DNA of 64,000 nt, taken from assembly GCF_000526915.1 (NCBI RefSeq), contig NZ_JAGZ01000004.1:401366-465365 (forward strand), in the 5' to 3' direction. The notes beneath the pieces were generated by a model. That model did no database searches. It was not told where the DNA came from and saw nothing but the letters and a program-made list of their open reading frames with translations. Made by a program: the position numbers and the translations under genes. The first letter of the stretch is position 1; each line of letters opens with the position of its first letter. This stretch comes from Mycobacterium genavense ATCC 51234. Its GTDB lineage: Bacteria; Actinomycetota; Actinomycetes; Mycobacteriales; Mycobacteriaceae. This document shows positions 48,084-56,711 of this stretch, one piece after another.

Positions 48084-48434
48084 ACGGGTCAGCCGGACTA
48101 CGGGCCATCCAAAGCCGCGATGATTAACATGTCGATGGGTTTGTCAAAAGCATTGTCCGGGAACGGAGTCACGATCAACACCGTCACTCCCGGGATGATC
48201 ATGACTGACGGCCTACGCGATTTCTTGCATACTTTCGCGCAACGGAGGGGAGGGGGCGATGACATCGATCGCGCGGCCGAATACGTGCTGCGCGGCGCCA
48301 ACCAGACCGTCAATCGTATCGGCGAGGTCGACGACATCGCCTACGCCGTAACGATGCTCGCAAGTCCCATGTCCGGCTTTTTCAACGGCGTGAACCTGCA
48401 CCTGGACGGTGGAGGCACCGGTTCCATCTACTGA
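48084..48434 (+). pseudogene. 3' remnant of an SDR oxidoreductase
   Basis: From the junction, TGQPDYGPSKAAMINMSMGL ... GNGVTINTVTPGMIMTDGLRDFL, VDDIAYAVTMLASPMSGFFNG and NLHLDGGGTGSIY is the C-terminal half of an SDR, including the YxxxK pair (YGPSK). The Rossmann half is absent. It is out of frame with the dehydrogenase fragment it is fused to, so the fused ORF ends at 48127. Confidence 0.83.
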
Positions 48435-48482
48435 CCAGACATTGACGGACTGGTGCTCGCGCGCAAGAGGATGGCTCACTTC

Positions 48483-49395
48483 ATGAAATACACTGTCGAA
48501 TATCCCAGTGACGTACCGAATGCCAGTGCCGAGTTCCGGCAGCCCGAGACGCTGCGCGCGGTTGCGGTCGCCGCCGAGAGTCTCGGGTTCAACGCCATCG
48601 CGTTGAGCGAGCATCCGGCGCCGTCGGCCAAATGGCGAAAGTATGGCGGGCATGACACCTTCGATCCGGCGGTCGCATTGGCTTACTTCGCCGCTGTCAC
48701 AACCCGAATCCGGTTGATGACCAACCTGTTTGTGCTGCCTTTTCGCAATCCGTACCTGACCGCGAAGTCCCTCACCTCTCTTGACCCGTGTCCGGTGGAC
48801 GACTGATAGCCGGGGTGGGTGCTGGCTACCTTCGCTCGGAATTCGCCGCTTTGGGAGTCGATTTCGATGAGCGGGCCGGACTATTCGACGAGGCACTCGC
48901 GGCGCTGCGGGAGATCTGGCTGAATCCGACCCAGCCGGTCAAGAAATCAAACTTCGCGGCCGTCGGCGAGATGCATCTAGACGCGCCGGTTCAGAAGCCA
49001 CATCCACCGTTGTGGATCGGTGGCAACAGCAACGCGACATTGCGGCGAGTGGTAGCCCATGGGGAGGGTTGGTGCCCTGTGCTCGGCGCCGAAAACGTGA
49101 CATCGTCGGTGCGCACCGCCGCGATCGACGGCGTTGACGAATTCTCCCGCATCACCGACAGATTGCACTGAATGGTGGCGGCTGCGGGCCGCGACCCGAA
49201 CGAGATCGCCATTCAGGTCGCCTTGCCCACGATCAACTTCGACGAGCCGCACGACGTTGCCTGGGTCGACGAGTACGTGGGCGGATGGCGCAAGGGGGAG
49301 CAACGTCGATCATCGCCCACGTCGATGCCTCGAGCGCCGCGGCCGCCGAACGCTACCTGACACAATTCGCGCACCACTTCGGTGTGTCCGGTTAG
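48483..49395 (+). pseudogene. Luciferase-like (F420-type) oxidoreductase, multiple lesions
   Basis: ATG 48483 gives MKYTVEYPSDVPNASAEFRQ ... AVAAESLGFNAIALSEHPAPSAKWR. One base is lost near 48789, and the continuation VSGGRLIAGVGAGYLRSEFA ... PPLWIGGNSNATLRRVV is in a second frame. TGA at 49169 interrupts RITDRLH*MVAAAGRDPNEI (CGA to TGA likely). Near 49300 the frame shifts again to IIAHVDASSAAAAERYLTQF...FGVSG, ending at 49395. The LLM family uses F420 or FMN. Confidence 0.82.
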
Positions 49396-49418
49396 CACCG
49401 CGATGCCGCGGGAACGGA

Positions 49419-50021
49419 TCAGCGTGGTCGACGCGGTAGCGAGGCGGCAAACGGCATCTCGGCTTCGATCTGCCGCCAGCGGCGATGAGCTTCCTCGGCC
49501 GAACAGTCCAACTGCTCAGGAAGCGCCGAACCGAGAATCACCGGGCCTAAGGTAACGACGAGAAGCATTGCGGCAACTGTACGTAACTGATCCGGGTGGT
49601 CGCCCAATCCATCCGGGGGGCCCTTGCGTAATTGCTCGACGGTTTGGTCCACGGCTTCGTTGAACCAGCGTTTGGCATTCGGGGTGGCTTCGATCAAAAT
49701 CCGACGGATATACGCGGCGAGTTTGGGATTGCTGAACATCAGCTCGTCGAATGCCGCGACGTCGGGTCGCGCCGCGTCGCGGTCCACCGCGACGGCGGGC
49801 GTGTCGACCAATCGAGCCAGCACCCATGCGCGTACGTCGTCGGCGAGCTGGGCCTTGGTTTTGAAGTGATGCTGGACCAGGCCTACGGAAACCCCGGCGC
49901 GCTGGGCGATCTGGCTTATCGACGTCGCATCCAGACCCTGTTCACCGGCCAGATCGAGCGCGGCGGCGCGCACCCTGGCCTTGGTGGTCAGGTCGCTGTC
50001 GTCGAAGTTGGCCGGCGTCAT
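49419..50021 (-). CDS. TetR-family regulator
   Basis: The 200-residue product has HTH ARVRAAALDLAGEQGLDATSISQIAQRAGVSVGLVQHHFKTK (about 15-56). Its recognition-helix region GVSVGLVQHHFKTK closely resembles NVSLGMVQHQFKSK of the TetR at 55770. It is the last gene of a leftward unit (53400 to 49419) of a DUF7064-like protein, SDR, VOC and MDR genes. The inverted repeat CAATACTAGGATATTG at the head of that unit is a candidate operator. It is intact. Confidence 0.88.
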   Translation of the reverse strand: MTPANFDDSDLTTKARVRAAALDLAGEQGLDATSISQIAQRAGVSVGLVQHHFKTKAQLADDVRAWVLARLVDTPAVAVDRDAARPDVAAFDELMFSNPKLAAYIRRILIEATPNAKRWFNEAVDQTVEQLRKGPPDGLGDHPDQLRTVAAMLLVVTLGPVILGSALPEQLDCSAEEAHRRWRQIEAEMPFAASLPRRPR

Positions 50022-50030
50022 GAGCGGATC

Positions 50031-51030
50031 TCATTTGGGTGCGGTACGGATGACGATCTTGCCGCTGTGGTCCATGGAGTCCAACAGGACCACGGCCTCG
50101 TGTAGTTCGTCAAATGCAAACTCGTGCTCAACACGGGGCCGCAACCATCCGTCGGCAATGCCCTGCCGAATGTAGGCCTTTGCCCGCTCGTCGCGGTCTG
50201 GTTGTTCCTCCAGCAACATCGCATAGCAGCGTATCGACAAATTCTTGTTCACTGAGGTAATGACGGGCAGTTCGGTCGGTTGGGGCGAGGTTGCCCCGTA
50301 CAGGATGATAGTTGCGTGCGGTGCGGCCGCTTCGGCGAGCAGCCCGAAGCCGGGTCCGCCGACGGGGTCGAAGACGTAGTTGAACCCTGCCCCGCCGGTG
50401 ATCTCCATGGCTCGCGCGACGAGATCCTCCTCGTCGGTCACGATCACGTCCAGCGCACTGGCGTCCCGGACCGCTCGCGCCTTACCCGGGGTCCGGGTAG
50501 CACCAATTGGCTTGGCCGCCGACGGCCAAACAGAGTTGGATGGCCGCATTTGCGATGCTGCTGGACGCGGCGGTGCACAGGACGAAATCGCCGGGTGCGA
50601 TAGCTACGCTGTCGATGATCCCGCCGTAGGCGGTCATGTACGCGGCCCAGACCGCGGTTGCCTCGGTCACCCCCAACCCGTCCGGTGTCGGTGTCACCAG
50701 TCGCGCGGGCAGGGTCATGGCCTCGCCGTATCCGCCGTACCGGTTGACCTCCATCACCGGCAGCGTCGCCACCCGATTTCCCACTGCAAGGCCGGAAACG
50801 TCGTCGCCAATCGCCAGCATGCGACCCGCGGCCTCATACCCGATGCGCGAGGGGAACTCCGGCTTGATCGGATGCCAACCTTCACGGAAGAAGGTATCGG
50901 CACGATTGAGTGCGAACGCGTCGACCGCCATCGTCACTTCGCCGGGACCGGGCTCCGCGACGGTGACGGTCTCTACGTGCAATACCTCCGGACCGCCGTG
51001 CTCGTAGAAGCGAATTGCTTGCGCCTTCAT
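50031..51030 (-). pseudogene. Zinc-independent MDR alcohol dehydrogenase/quinone reductase, frameshifted
   Basis: ATG 51030 gives MKAQAIRFYEHGGPEVLHVE ... SRIGYEAAGRMLAIGDDVSG, and VLCTAASSSIANAAIQLCLAVGG. One extra G near 50518 shifts the frame, and the cofactor-domain remainder (AKPIGATRTPGKARAVRDAS, YVFDPVGGPGFGLLAEAA, FAFDELHEAVVLLDSMDHSG) ends at 50031. The length is one base over a multiple of three. It overlaps the VOC gene (ATGA), and the TetR gene follows. Confidence 0.83.
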
Positions 51031-51581
51031 GGTGATTCGGTCCCGGCGTAATCGAACAGCGCCGATAACGAGCGTCTCTCGACGCTCCCGTCCCGTTGGG
51101 CGTGCGCTTGGGACAGCGTGGTCATCAGTGGTTCGAAAGTGATGTTGAGATCGGTTACCTCGAGAAAGCCGCCGTTGAGATCGGTGGTGTCGAATAGGAC
51201 CGTGCGCTCACCGAACGCGGTGGTGAGCTCCAAGGCCTTGGGGTATCCGGCTCGTTCGTAACGGGCAGTACCTTGTTCGTAGGTCTCGCGACGAACGACG
51301 TGGTGGAAGCTCGGTCCCCGCGCATCCAGTGCTTACGTGAATACCGAGCGGTCGCCGTCGAGCGGCCGGATCAGTTCTACCAGGACCCCACCGGAGAATC
51401 CGAAGGCGACCTCGATCAACAGGGGTGTTTGTTCGCCGCGATAGTAGTGACCGGTGTCAAACCGCATCTCGGCGCAGTAGAACGGGCCCGCACCCCAGAA
51501 TGCCCCGAACTGCTCGATGCCGACATCGATATCGCGTAACACATGGGCGATTTCGACGACCGCCCCAGGTGGTTGCAACAT
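51027..51581 (-). pseudogene. VOC-fold protein, in-frame stop
   Basis: ATG 51581 gives MLQPPGAVVEIAHVLRDIDV ... LLIEVAFGFSGGVLVELIRP. TAA at 51333 follows DRSVFT. The same frame continues ALDARGPSFHHVVRRETYEQ ... DTTDLNGGFLEVTDLNITF to 51027. One base change (GAA to TAA is simplest) accounts for it. The fold is a glyoxalase/bleomycin-resistance type with the GPSFHHV histidine ligand in the second half. It is the third gene of the TetR-linked unit. Confidence 0.8.
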
Positions 51582-51591
51582 TGCCAGGTCC

Positions 51592-52386
51592 TCAGAATGC
51601 GCTGCGGTGCGAGCCGCCGTCGACGTTAATGAATTCGCCGTTGATGTAGCCGCCCAACTCGGACGCCAAATACACGACCAGGCTGGCCTCTTCCTCGGGT
51701 CGGCCCACCCGGCCCGCCGGGATGTCGGCCTTTACTCCGCCGAGGACCTGCTCGGGGGTGACGTTGCGTTCGGTGGCAACCTTGTTGACGTATTCGTACA
51801 TTCGCTCGGTTCCGATCCACTCGGTAGCGACGGTGTTCACCGTGATGCCATGCTTGGCAAGCTCATTGGCCAACGATTTGTTGAATCCGACCGCGGCGGC
51901 CCGGGTGGTGTTGGCCAGCATGTGGCGCAAACCGGCCGGCGGTTCCTTGGCCGCGCCGGAACCGACGTTGACGAGCCGTCCCCAGCCCTGCTCCTTCATG
52001 TGTGGAAGGCAAGCACGCACCATGTACACCAGGCTGATGGTCATACGTTGGAAAGCGTCGAAGAGGTTCTGATCGGTAAGGTCGTCGAAGTTGGCCGGCC
52101 CGGGACCGTGCACGTTCGAGACGGCGATGTCGGGCGGCCCGAAAGCTTCGGTCGTCGCGGCCACCGCGCGGCGTACATCATCTTCCAGCGTGAGATCCGC
52201 GGAGATCCCGATCGCCTTGCCTCCGTGCGACTCTATTGCCGCCACAGTGGCGTCGATAGCCTCCTGGCCGCGGGCCACCACGGTGACCTTGCAGCCTTCG
52301 GCCGCGAACATCTCGGCCGCCGCGCGGCCCACGCCGCGACTGCCACCCGACACCAGGGCGACTCTGCCAGCAATTCCTAGGTCCAT
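51592..52386 (-). CDS. SDR-family protein of the LANTxR subgroup
   Basis: The 264-residue product has VSGGSRGVGRAAAE, SADLTLEDD and VNVGSGAAKEPPAGLRHMLANTTRAAAVGFNKSLANEL. The NNAG motif reads SNVHGP, and the position of the catalytic YxxxK reads MLANTTR, so the classic Tyr is absent. The same pattern occurs in a recognised group of SDRs, so this is probably a family trait rather than decay. The C-terminal NGEFINVDGGSHRSAF is normal. The gene lies between the DUF7064-like and VOC genes. It is intact. Confidence 0.8.
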   Translation of the reverse strand: MDLGIAGRVALVSGGSRGVGRAAAEMFAAEGCKVTVVARGQEAIDATVAAIESHGGKAIGISADLTLEDDVRRAVAATTEAFGPPDIAVSNVHGPGPANFDDLTDQNLFDAFQRMTISLVYMVRACLPHMKEQGWGRLVNVGSGAAKEPPAGLRHMLANTTRAAAVGFNKSLANELAKHGITVNTVATEWIGTERMYEYVNKVATERNVTPEQVLGGVKADIPAGRVGRPEEEASLVVYLASELGGYINGEFINVDGGSHRSAF

Positions 52387-52398
52387 GTCTTCCTCCGT

Positions 52399-53400
52399 TT
52401 ACTGTATTGGCGCGCTGTCGATGTGCAGCGGCTTGATGGCCGGCGCGGCAGCGCCCATTGCGAATTGACCTGCACGCACTTTGTCGCGGTACAGGTTGAA
52501 AGACCATGCATCCTGCTCTTGGCCGTAGAACATTGTTCCCTGACCTTCCCACCGCATCGCCGTCACCCACGAGAACAGGTTGGGTCTGGCGTGAAACGGT
52601 GCTCCGTTGATTGCCTCTCCGGTGACGTCGAGGGGCTTACCCGTGTCGTCGGTGCCGCTGACGCAAACTATCTCAGGCCGCCCGCTGAAGTGACGGCGCA
52701 GGACCTCGCGTGTTGCGGTGAGTTTGCGTACCTGCCCGTCAACGAGCATGACGCCGCCGCCGCTCGCGTACTGCTCGTCCGAGGCTCCCGCACATATGAT
52801 GTGCCAAGCCAATTCCGGTGACGCAACACCGAGCGTGGTGGTGGCGTATCCCATGCCGTCGCCGAGATCGGCGCGCGGTCCCCAGGATCGGTCCCGCCCC
52901 ACATAGGAGTCGACCACAAAGCGATCGTCATCGATCTGCAGCCAGCCGCGTGCGTGTCCCAATTGGTCGTAGTGCCCCTTGCCCAAAAATCGAAGACCCT
53001 GGTTGAGCAGCTCGTAGGGCGGTGCGATGCCTGTCCACAGCACGTCGAACGACGTTTTCTGCCGCACCGATGGCGGCGAGTCGTACCGGAGCCGGTATTG
53101 GTGCAGCGGCTCAAGGCAATCGATGGTTACACCGTTGACGGATGCGACGTTCGGAAGCCTCCCGTCGGGCATCGGCAGTTGCTGCTGCCAGTCGTATAGC
53201 CGCATTTCGAACGCCGATGTGGCGAAGCCTTGCCAGACGGTGACGCCGCACGTCGCAATGCCCAGGTTGGTGCGCAACCACGGATAGACGATGCACGATA
53301 GGCCGGCCTCGGGAGCGTCGAAGTTGAAATAGTAAGTCTCCGACCATGAGTAGTCATCGGATGTCGGAGGGTGCAACGCGTCATCAGCGACGGTGATCAT
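52399..53400 (-). CDS. Conserved lipid/steroid-associated hypothetical protein (DUF7064-like)
   Basis: The product is 333 residues from ATG 53400, MITVADDALHPPTSDDYSWS. The sequence is rich in Trp and Tyr (ETYYFNFDAPEAGLSCIVYPWLR, RSWGPRADLG) and looks like an all-beta calycin/hydroxysteroid-associated fold, similar to proteins found next to steroid catabolic genes. There are no catalytic motifs I can name. The start has a weak ribosome site. It is the first gene of the leftward TetR-linked unit and divergent from the PEP-utilising gene at 53545. It is intact. Confidence 0.65.
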   Translation of the reverse strand: MITVADDALHPPTSDDYSWSETYYFNFDAPEAGLSCIVYPWLRTNLGIATCGVTVWQGFATSAFEMRLYDWQQQLPMPDGRLPNVASVNGVTIDCLEPLHQYRLRYDSPPSVRQKTSFDVLWTGIAPPYELLNQGLRFLGKGHYDQLGHARGWLQIDDDRFVVDSYVGRDRSWGPRADLGDGMGYATTTLGVASPELAWHIICAGASDEQYASGGGVMLVDGQVRKLTATREVLRRHFSGRPEIVCVSGTDDTGKPLDVTGEAINGAPFHARPNLFSWVTAMRWEGQGTMFYGQEQDAWSFNLYRDKVRAGQFAMGAAAPAIKPLHIDSAPIQ

Positions 53401-53465
53401 CGGCGATTCCGACAAATTTTCAGCTCGGGCACGGTGGCGACCTTGCCATCGGAAGTCGCATGTGT

Positions 53466-53481
53466 CAATACTAGGATATTG
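53466..53481. promoter_or_regulatory. Inverted repeat CAATA-N6-TATTG
   Basis: CAATACTAGGATATTG is a perfect 5-6-5 inverted repeat between divergent genes starting at 53400 and 53545. It is a candidate operator for the TetR at 49419 that closes the leftward unit. Confidence 0.6.
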
Positions 53482-53544
53482 GAATCGATACGCTTGCATC
53501 GACCATCGACTTGTACTTTGGGTCCAGCCCACGAAAGGACCTCA

Positions 53545-55158
53545 ATGACCAACAGCGTGGTTGGCGCCAGCGATGATCCGCTGCATGGAGTCAGTGACCC
53601 GCAATCGTTTTGGAGCACGTTGAACATCGGCGAGGCGATGCCCGGTGTGATGACCCCGCTGAGTTGGTCGGTATGGGGTGATCCAGCCGAATGCAGCATG
53701 CGCGAGCCACTCGTGTCCATGGGTGTGCTGCCCCGTCGCGATCGCGGCGTACCGGCGGATCCGACGCAGCGTGGGGTGAACATCTTCTTCGGCAGGGTCG
53801 CGGGACGGGTGGACTTCCTCACCGAAATGGGCGACGGGTTGCCGGGTACCAACGGCGGTCAACTCGCCGAACGCATTTATGGAATCGTGCCACCGAATTA
53901 TCGGCCAAGCCGCCGTCGTCGCCGGTATCCACTCATCGCGGTTATGTCCGTCCATGCGTTTCTGACATTGCCGGCCAAACTGCGGGCCAACCAGCTCGAG
54001 ACCGACCAATGGTGGCGCACCCGGATCGGCGCAGTGGCTACGATGAGCCTCGACGAGGCGATCGACCAACTCGCCGATGCCCGTGCCCGGTTCCGGCGCA
54101 GCGTCATCCTGGACGGCCAGGCGGTCGCGTGCGTCGTACAGCCCGCCTTCGAGGCCCTGTCCGCTCTGGTCAAGCGAGCCGGTGCGGGAGACGTCACCGA
54201 CTTCATGAGCGGCTACGGGGAGCACGCGGAAACAGCGCTGGTGCAAGACATGTGGGCCGCCTCGCGCGGCAGGCTGTCCGTCGAACAAGTAGTCCGACGG
54301 CACGGGTCCCACGGTCCCAACGAAGGAGAGCTGTCCGGTCGGGTGTGGCGCGAAGACGACGCGCCACTGCACAGTGCCCTGAGCAGTTGGAAGAACATGG
54401 ACGATGACAGCGATCCGCTCCTGGTCGAACAGCGCAAGCGAGATGAGCGCGTCACTCTGGAGAAGAAGCTCGTCGATGCCTGTCCTGGATGGCAGCGGCC
54501 GCTCGCGCATCTCGCATTGTGGATGGCAGCCAGGGGAATTCCGATGCGCGGCGTGGCCAAGGCTGCGTTCTTGCAATCTCTTGACATGGCAAGAGTTTCC
54601 GCACGCAAGATCGGCGCATGCTTGGCCGAGCGGGGAGTCATCGAAGAGCCCGACGACATTTTCTTACTGACAGTCAACGAAATTCCGCTGGCGCGCCAGG
54701 GAGATTGGACCGCGGTGATAGCCGAGCGCCGGCAACGGCAACAGGAATACGCCGCGCTGACGTTGCCGGAGACCTGGCAGGGGATGCCTGTCGCCTCGGT
54801 TGCATCTCAATCCGATTCCGAGGTGAGCGAACTGCACGGAGTCGGCGTCAGCGCCGGCGTCGTCGAAGGGACAGTTCGGGTCATCCTCGACCCCGCCGAC
54901 CCCGACGCCGAGATCGAGCCGGGAGACATCCTCGTCACACGGATGACTGACCCGAGCTGGGCGTCGCTGATGTTCGTGTCGAAGGCGTTGGTGGTCGATA
55001 TCGGTGGAACTTTCAACCATGCCGCAATCATCGCTCGCGAGTTAGGAATTCCCTGCGTGGTCAACACCAAGAACGGTTCTCGCACACTGCGCACGGGTGA
55101 CTACTGCTGCGTCAACGGTAAGACCGGCGTCATCACGATCCTCGAGCGTGCCAAGTGA
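53545..55158 (+). CDS. PEP-utilising mobile (phosphohistidine) domain protein
   Basis: ATG 53545, with AAAGGA upstream, gives 537 residues, MTNSVVGASDDPLHGVSDPQ. The N-terminal part (FWSTLNIGEAMPGVMTPLSW) and a long helical middle resemble the C-terminal half of rifampicin phosphotransferase/PEP synthase-like enzymes. Residues about 430-530 are the swivelling PEP-utilising domain (ILVTRMTDPSWASLMFVSKALVVDIGGTFNHAAIIARELGIPCVV) with the phospho-acceptor His. No ATP-grasp domain is present, so it would need a partner to be phosphorylated. The ppdK-like gene 1.5 kb downstream is one candidate. It is intact. Confidence 0.8.
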   Translation: MTNSVVGASDDPLHGVSDPQSFWSTLNIGEAMPGVMTPLSWSVWGDPAECSMREPLVSMGVLPRRDRGVPADPTQRGVNIFFGRVAGRVDFLTEMGDGLPGTNGGQLAERIYGIVPPNYRPSRRRRRYPLIAVMSVHAFLTLPAKLRANQLETDQWWRTRIGAVATMSLDEAIDQLADARARFRRSVILDGQAVACVVQPAFEALSALVKRAGAGDVTDFMSGYGEHAETALVQDMWAASRGRLSVEQVVRRHGSHGPNEGELSGRVWREDDAPLHSALSSWKNMDDDSDPLLVEQRKRDERVTLEKKLVDACPGWQRPLAHLALWMAARGIPMRGVAKAAFLQSLDMARVSARKIGACLAERGVIEEPDDIFLLTVNEIPLARQGDWTAVIAERRQRQQEYAALTLPETWQGMPVASVASQSDSEVSELHGVGVSAGVVEGTVRVILDPADPDAEIEPGDILVTRMTDPSWASLMFVSKALVVDIGGTFNHAAIIARELGIPCVVNTKNGSRTLRTGDYCCVNGKTGVITILERAK

Positions 55159-55204
55159 CGAAGTCCCGCGATCGGTTAGCCGGTCGGAAAGGAGCGTGCA
55201 CCCG

Positions 55205-55708
55205 ATGAAATCGGATGCGTAGCAGATCTGGGATGTGCTGGTGCACTTTTGCTATCTGCTCGACTCCGGGCGCTTCTCCGAAGTTCCGGAGGCGATCTTT
55301 ACCGAAGACGCCATCGATGACCACGGGTTTGGACCCGTGCAGGGCCGGGAGGCGCTGCGGGACATGCTCGTTGGTGCGTCGGCCGTCATGGAGGCGACGG
55401 TGCATTCGTTGAGCAATCACACGGTGACAGTGGACCGGGACGTGGCCAGGTCACGGTGCTATGTGACGGCGTGGCATTGGAGTCGCGCCTACCAGAGCCA
55501 GGGGCCGTCGCGCCCAGCGGATTTCGTGATGACCGGCGCGTATGTCGACGAACTCAAGCGCGTCGACGGTCGGTGGTACATCAGTCATCGTCGGTGCCAC
55601 GCCCTGCGGCCCAAGGGCCTGTGCGTCGGCTCCGTAACCCCGGAGTTGGGCGTCATGACGGACCGCCTCGCCGAAGCAGGCATACCGGCGGACATCTTGC
55701 CGAGGTGA
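55205..55708 (+). pseudogene. SnoaL/NTF2-like protein, stop at codon 6
   Basis: ATG 55205, with AAAGGAG upstream, gives MKSDA then TAG, then QIWDVLVHFCYLLDSGRFSE ... WHWSRAYQSQ, DELKRVDGRWYISHRRCHAL and GIPADILPR in the same frame to 55708. Translation could restart at GTG 55235, giving a 157-residue protein that lacks only about ten N-terminal residues, so function may not be lost. The fold covers small cyclases, isomerases and dehydratases. Confidence 0.72.
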
Positions 55709-55769
55709 CTCGGGGGGTTTTGCGGAAGCGGTTTAGTCGCAAGACCATTCGTCACATGTGTGGGACGCG

Positions 55770-56363
55770 TCAGATGTTGAATGCGACACCCAACAATCTG
55801 TCCTCAGCGGCACGCCATCGGGTGCGCAGTTCGTCGGGCCCGCAGTCAAGCGCGTGCTCGAGAAGAGGTTCCAACAGGGTTGGGCTCACGGCAAGCAGGC
55901 CGGCCATCGTCGCGACGACGGCAGCATCTTTCGAATTCGAGGTATCCGCGCCCGCATCACGTGGACGATCCCGGAGGGCATCGAAAGCCCAACTCAGGGA
56001 CTGCGCGTATGCCTCCTCTAGCAGCTTGCGCCGCAAGTATGCGGCGATAACCGGGTTGCCGGCGAGAAACGCGTCGACCGTGGGCTGATCGGTGGCCCGC
56101 GGCCCGTCCGTCGACGCGGTGCTCGTTACCTCGGCGAGCTGCTCGGAAACCCACGCCTGCACATCGCCCAGCAAGCGCAGTTTGGACTTGAACTGATGCT
56201 GGACCATTCCCAACGATACGTTGGCTCGTTCCGCAACCGCTCGAAGCGTCGTACTGCGCTCACCACGTTCGGCCAACAACTCAAGGGCCGCCTGGCGTAT
56301 GCGTGCCTTCGAAGACGTGTCGGGCGGCGCCGCGTCCTGATGAGCTCTGGTGTTCTGTTTCAT
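55770..56363 (-). CDS. TetR-family regulator
   Basis: The 197-residue product has HTH ARIRQAALELLAERGERSTTLRAVAERANVSLGMVQHQFKSK (about 20-61) followed by a helical ligand domain. It is divergent from the ppdK-like gene. The gap holds a perfect TTGTATTG-N7-CAATACAA repeat at 56509 and, overlapping it, CAATG-N6-TATTG at 56501, similar to the repeat at 53466. A paralogue with a matching recognition helix lies at 49419. It is intact. Confidence 0.88.
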   Translation of the reverse strand: MKQNTRAHQDAAPPDTSSKARIRQAALELLAERGERSTTLRAVAERANVSLGMVQHQFKSKLRLLGDVQAWVSEQLAEVTSTASTDGPRATDQPTVDAFLAGNPVIAAYLRRKLLEEAYAQSLSWAFDALRDRPRDAGADTSNSKDAAVVATMAGLLAVSPTLLEPLLEHALDCGPDELRTRWRAAEDRLLGVAFNI

Positions 56364-56508
56364 CGCACGTAGCTTACTGCCGCGCGTGCCGCTTGACGGC
56401 CACCCGGCGGCCGTGGCCTAGTCCTATTCGTCGTTGGCAGAGGCACTTTCGCGGCGGCACCGGAAGATTCCACGAAATCCAGTCTTGCCACCCGACCTCA
56501 CAATGTGG

Positions 56509-56531
56509 TTGTATTGCACTGTTCAATACAA
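56509..56531. promoter_or_regulatory. 8-7-8 inverted repeat between TetR and ppdK
   Basis: TTGTATTG and CAATACAA form perfect 8-bp arms separated by 7 bp. The overlapping 16 bases at 56501-56516 (CAATG-N6-TATTG) match the CAATA-N6-TATTG repeat at 53466 with one difference. It is the likely operator of the TetR at 55770. The 348-bp gap (56364-56711) holds nothing else I recognise. Confidence 0.65.
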
Positions 56532-56711
56532 GCATATCGTAGATTAACAGCGCGGGCGGTGAGGCTCAAGGGTACCGCGCAGCCTGGCCAACGGATCTTC
56601 GGCCGGTTCGGCCCGAGGTCGGACGCTGCCTTCGCCGCCGAAACCGTTGTCTTAGCGGAAGGTGAACGCCATTCACCCGTATCTCTGCCCGACGGAGACA
56701 AGTCGACGACC

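Noticed and set aside
51592..52386. Calling the SDR without YxxxK a pseudogene
   Set aside because: The MLANTTR pattern in place of YxxxK and the rest of the fold match a known SDR subgroup, and the frame is intact, so the missing Tyr is probably normal for it.
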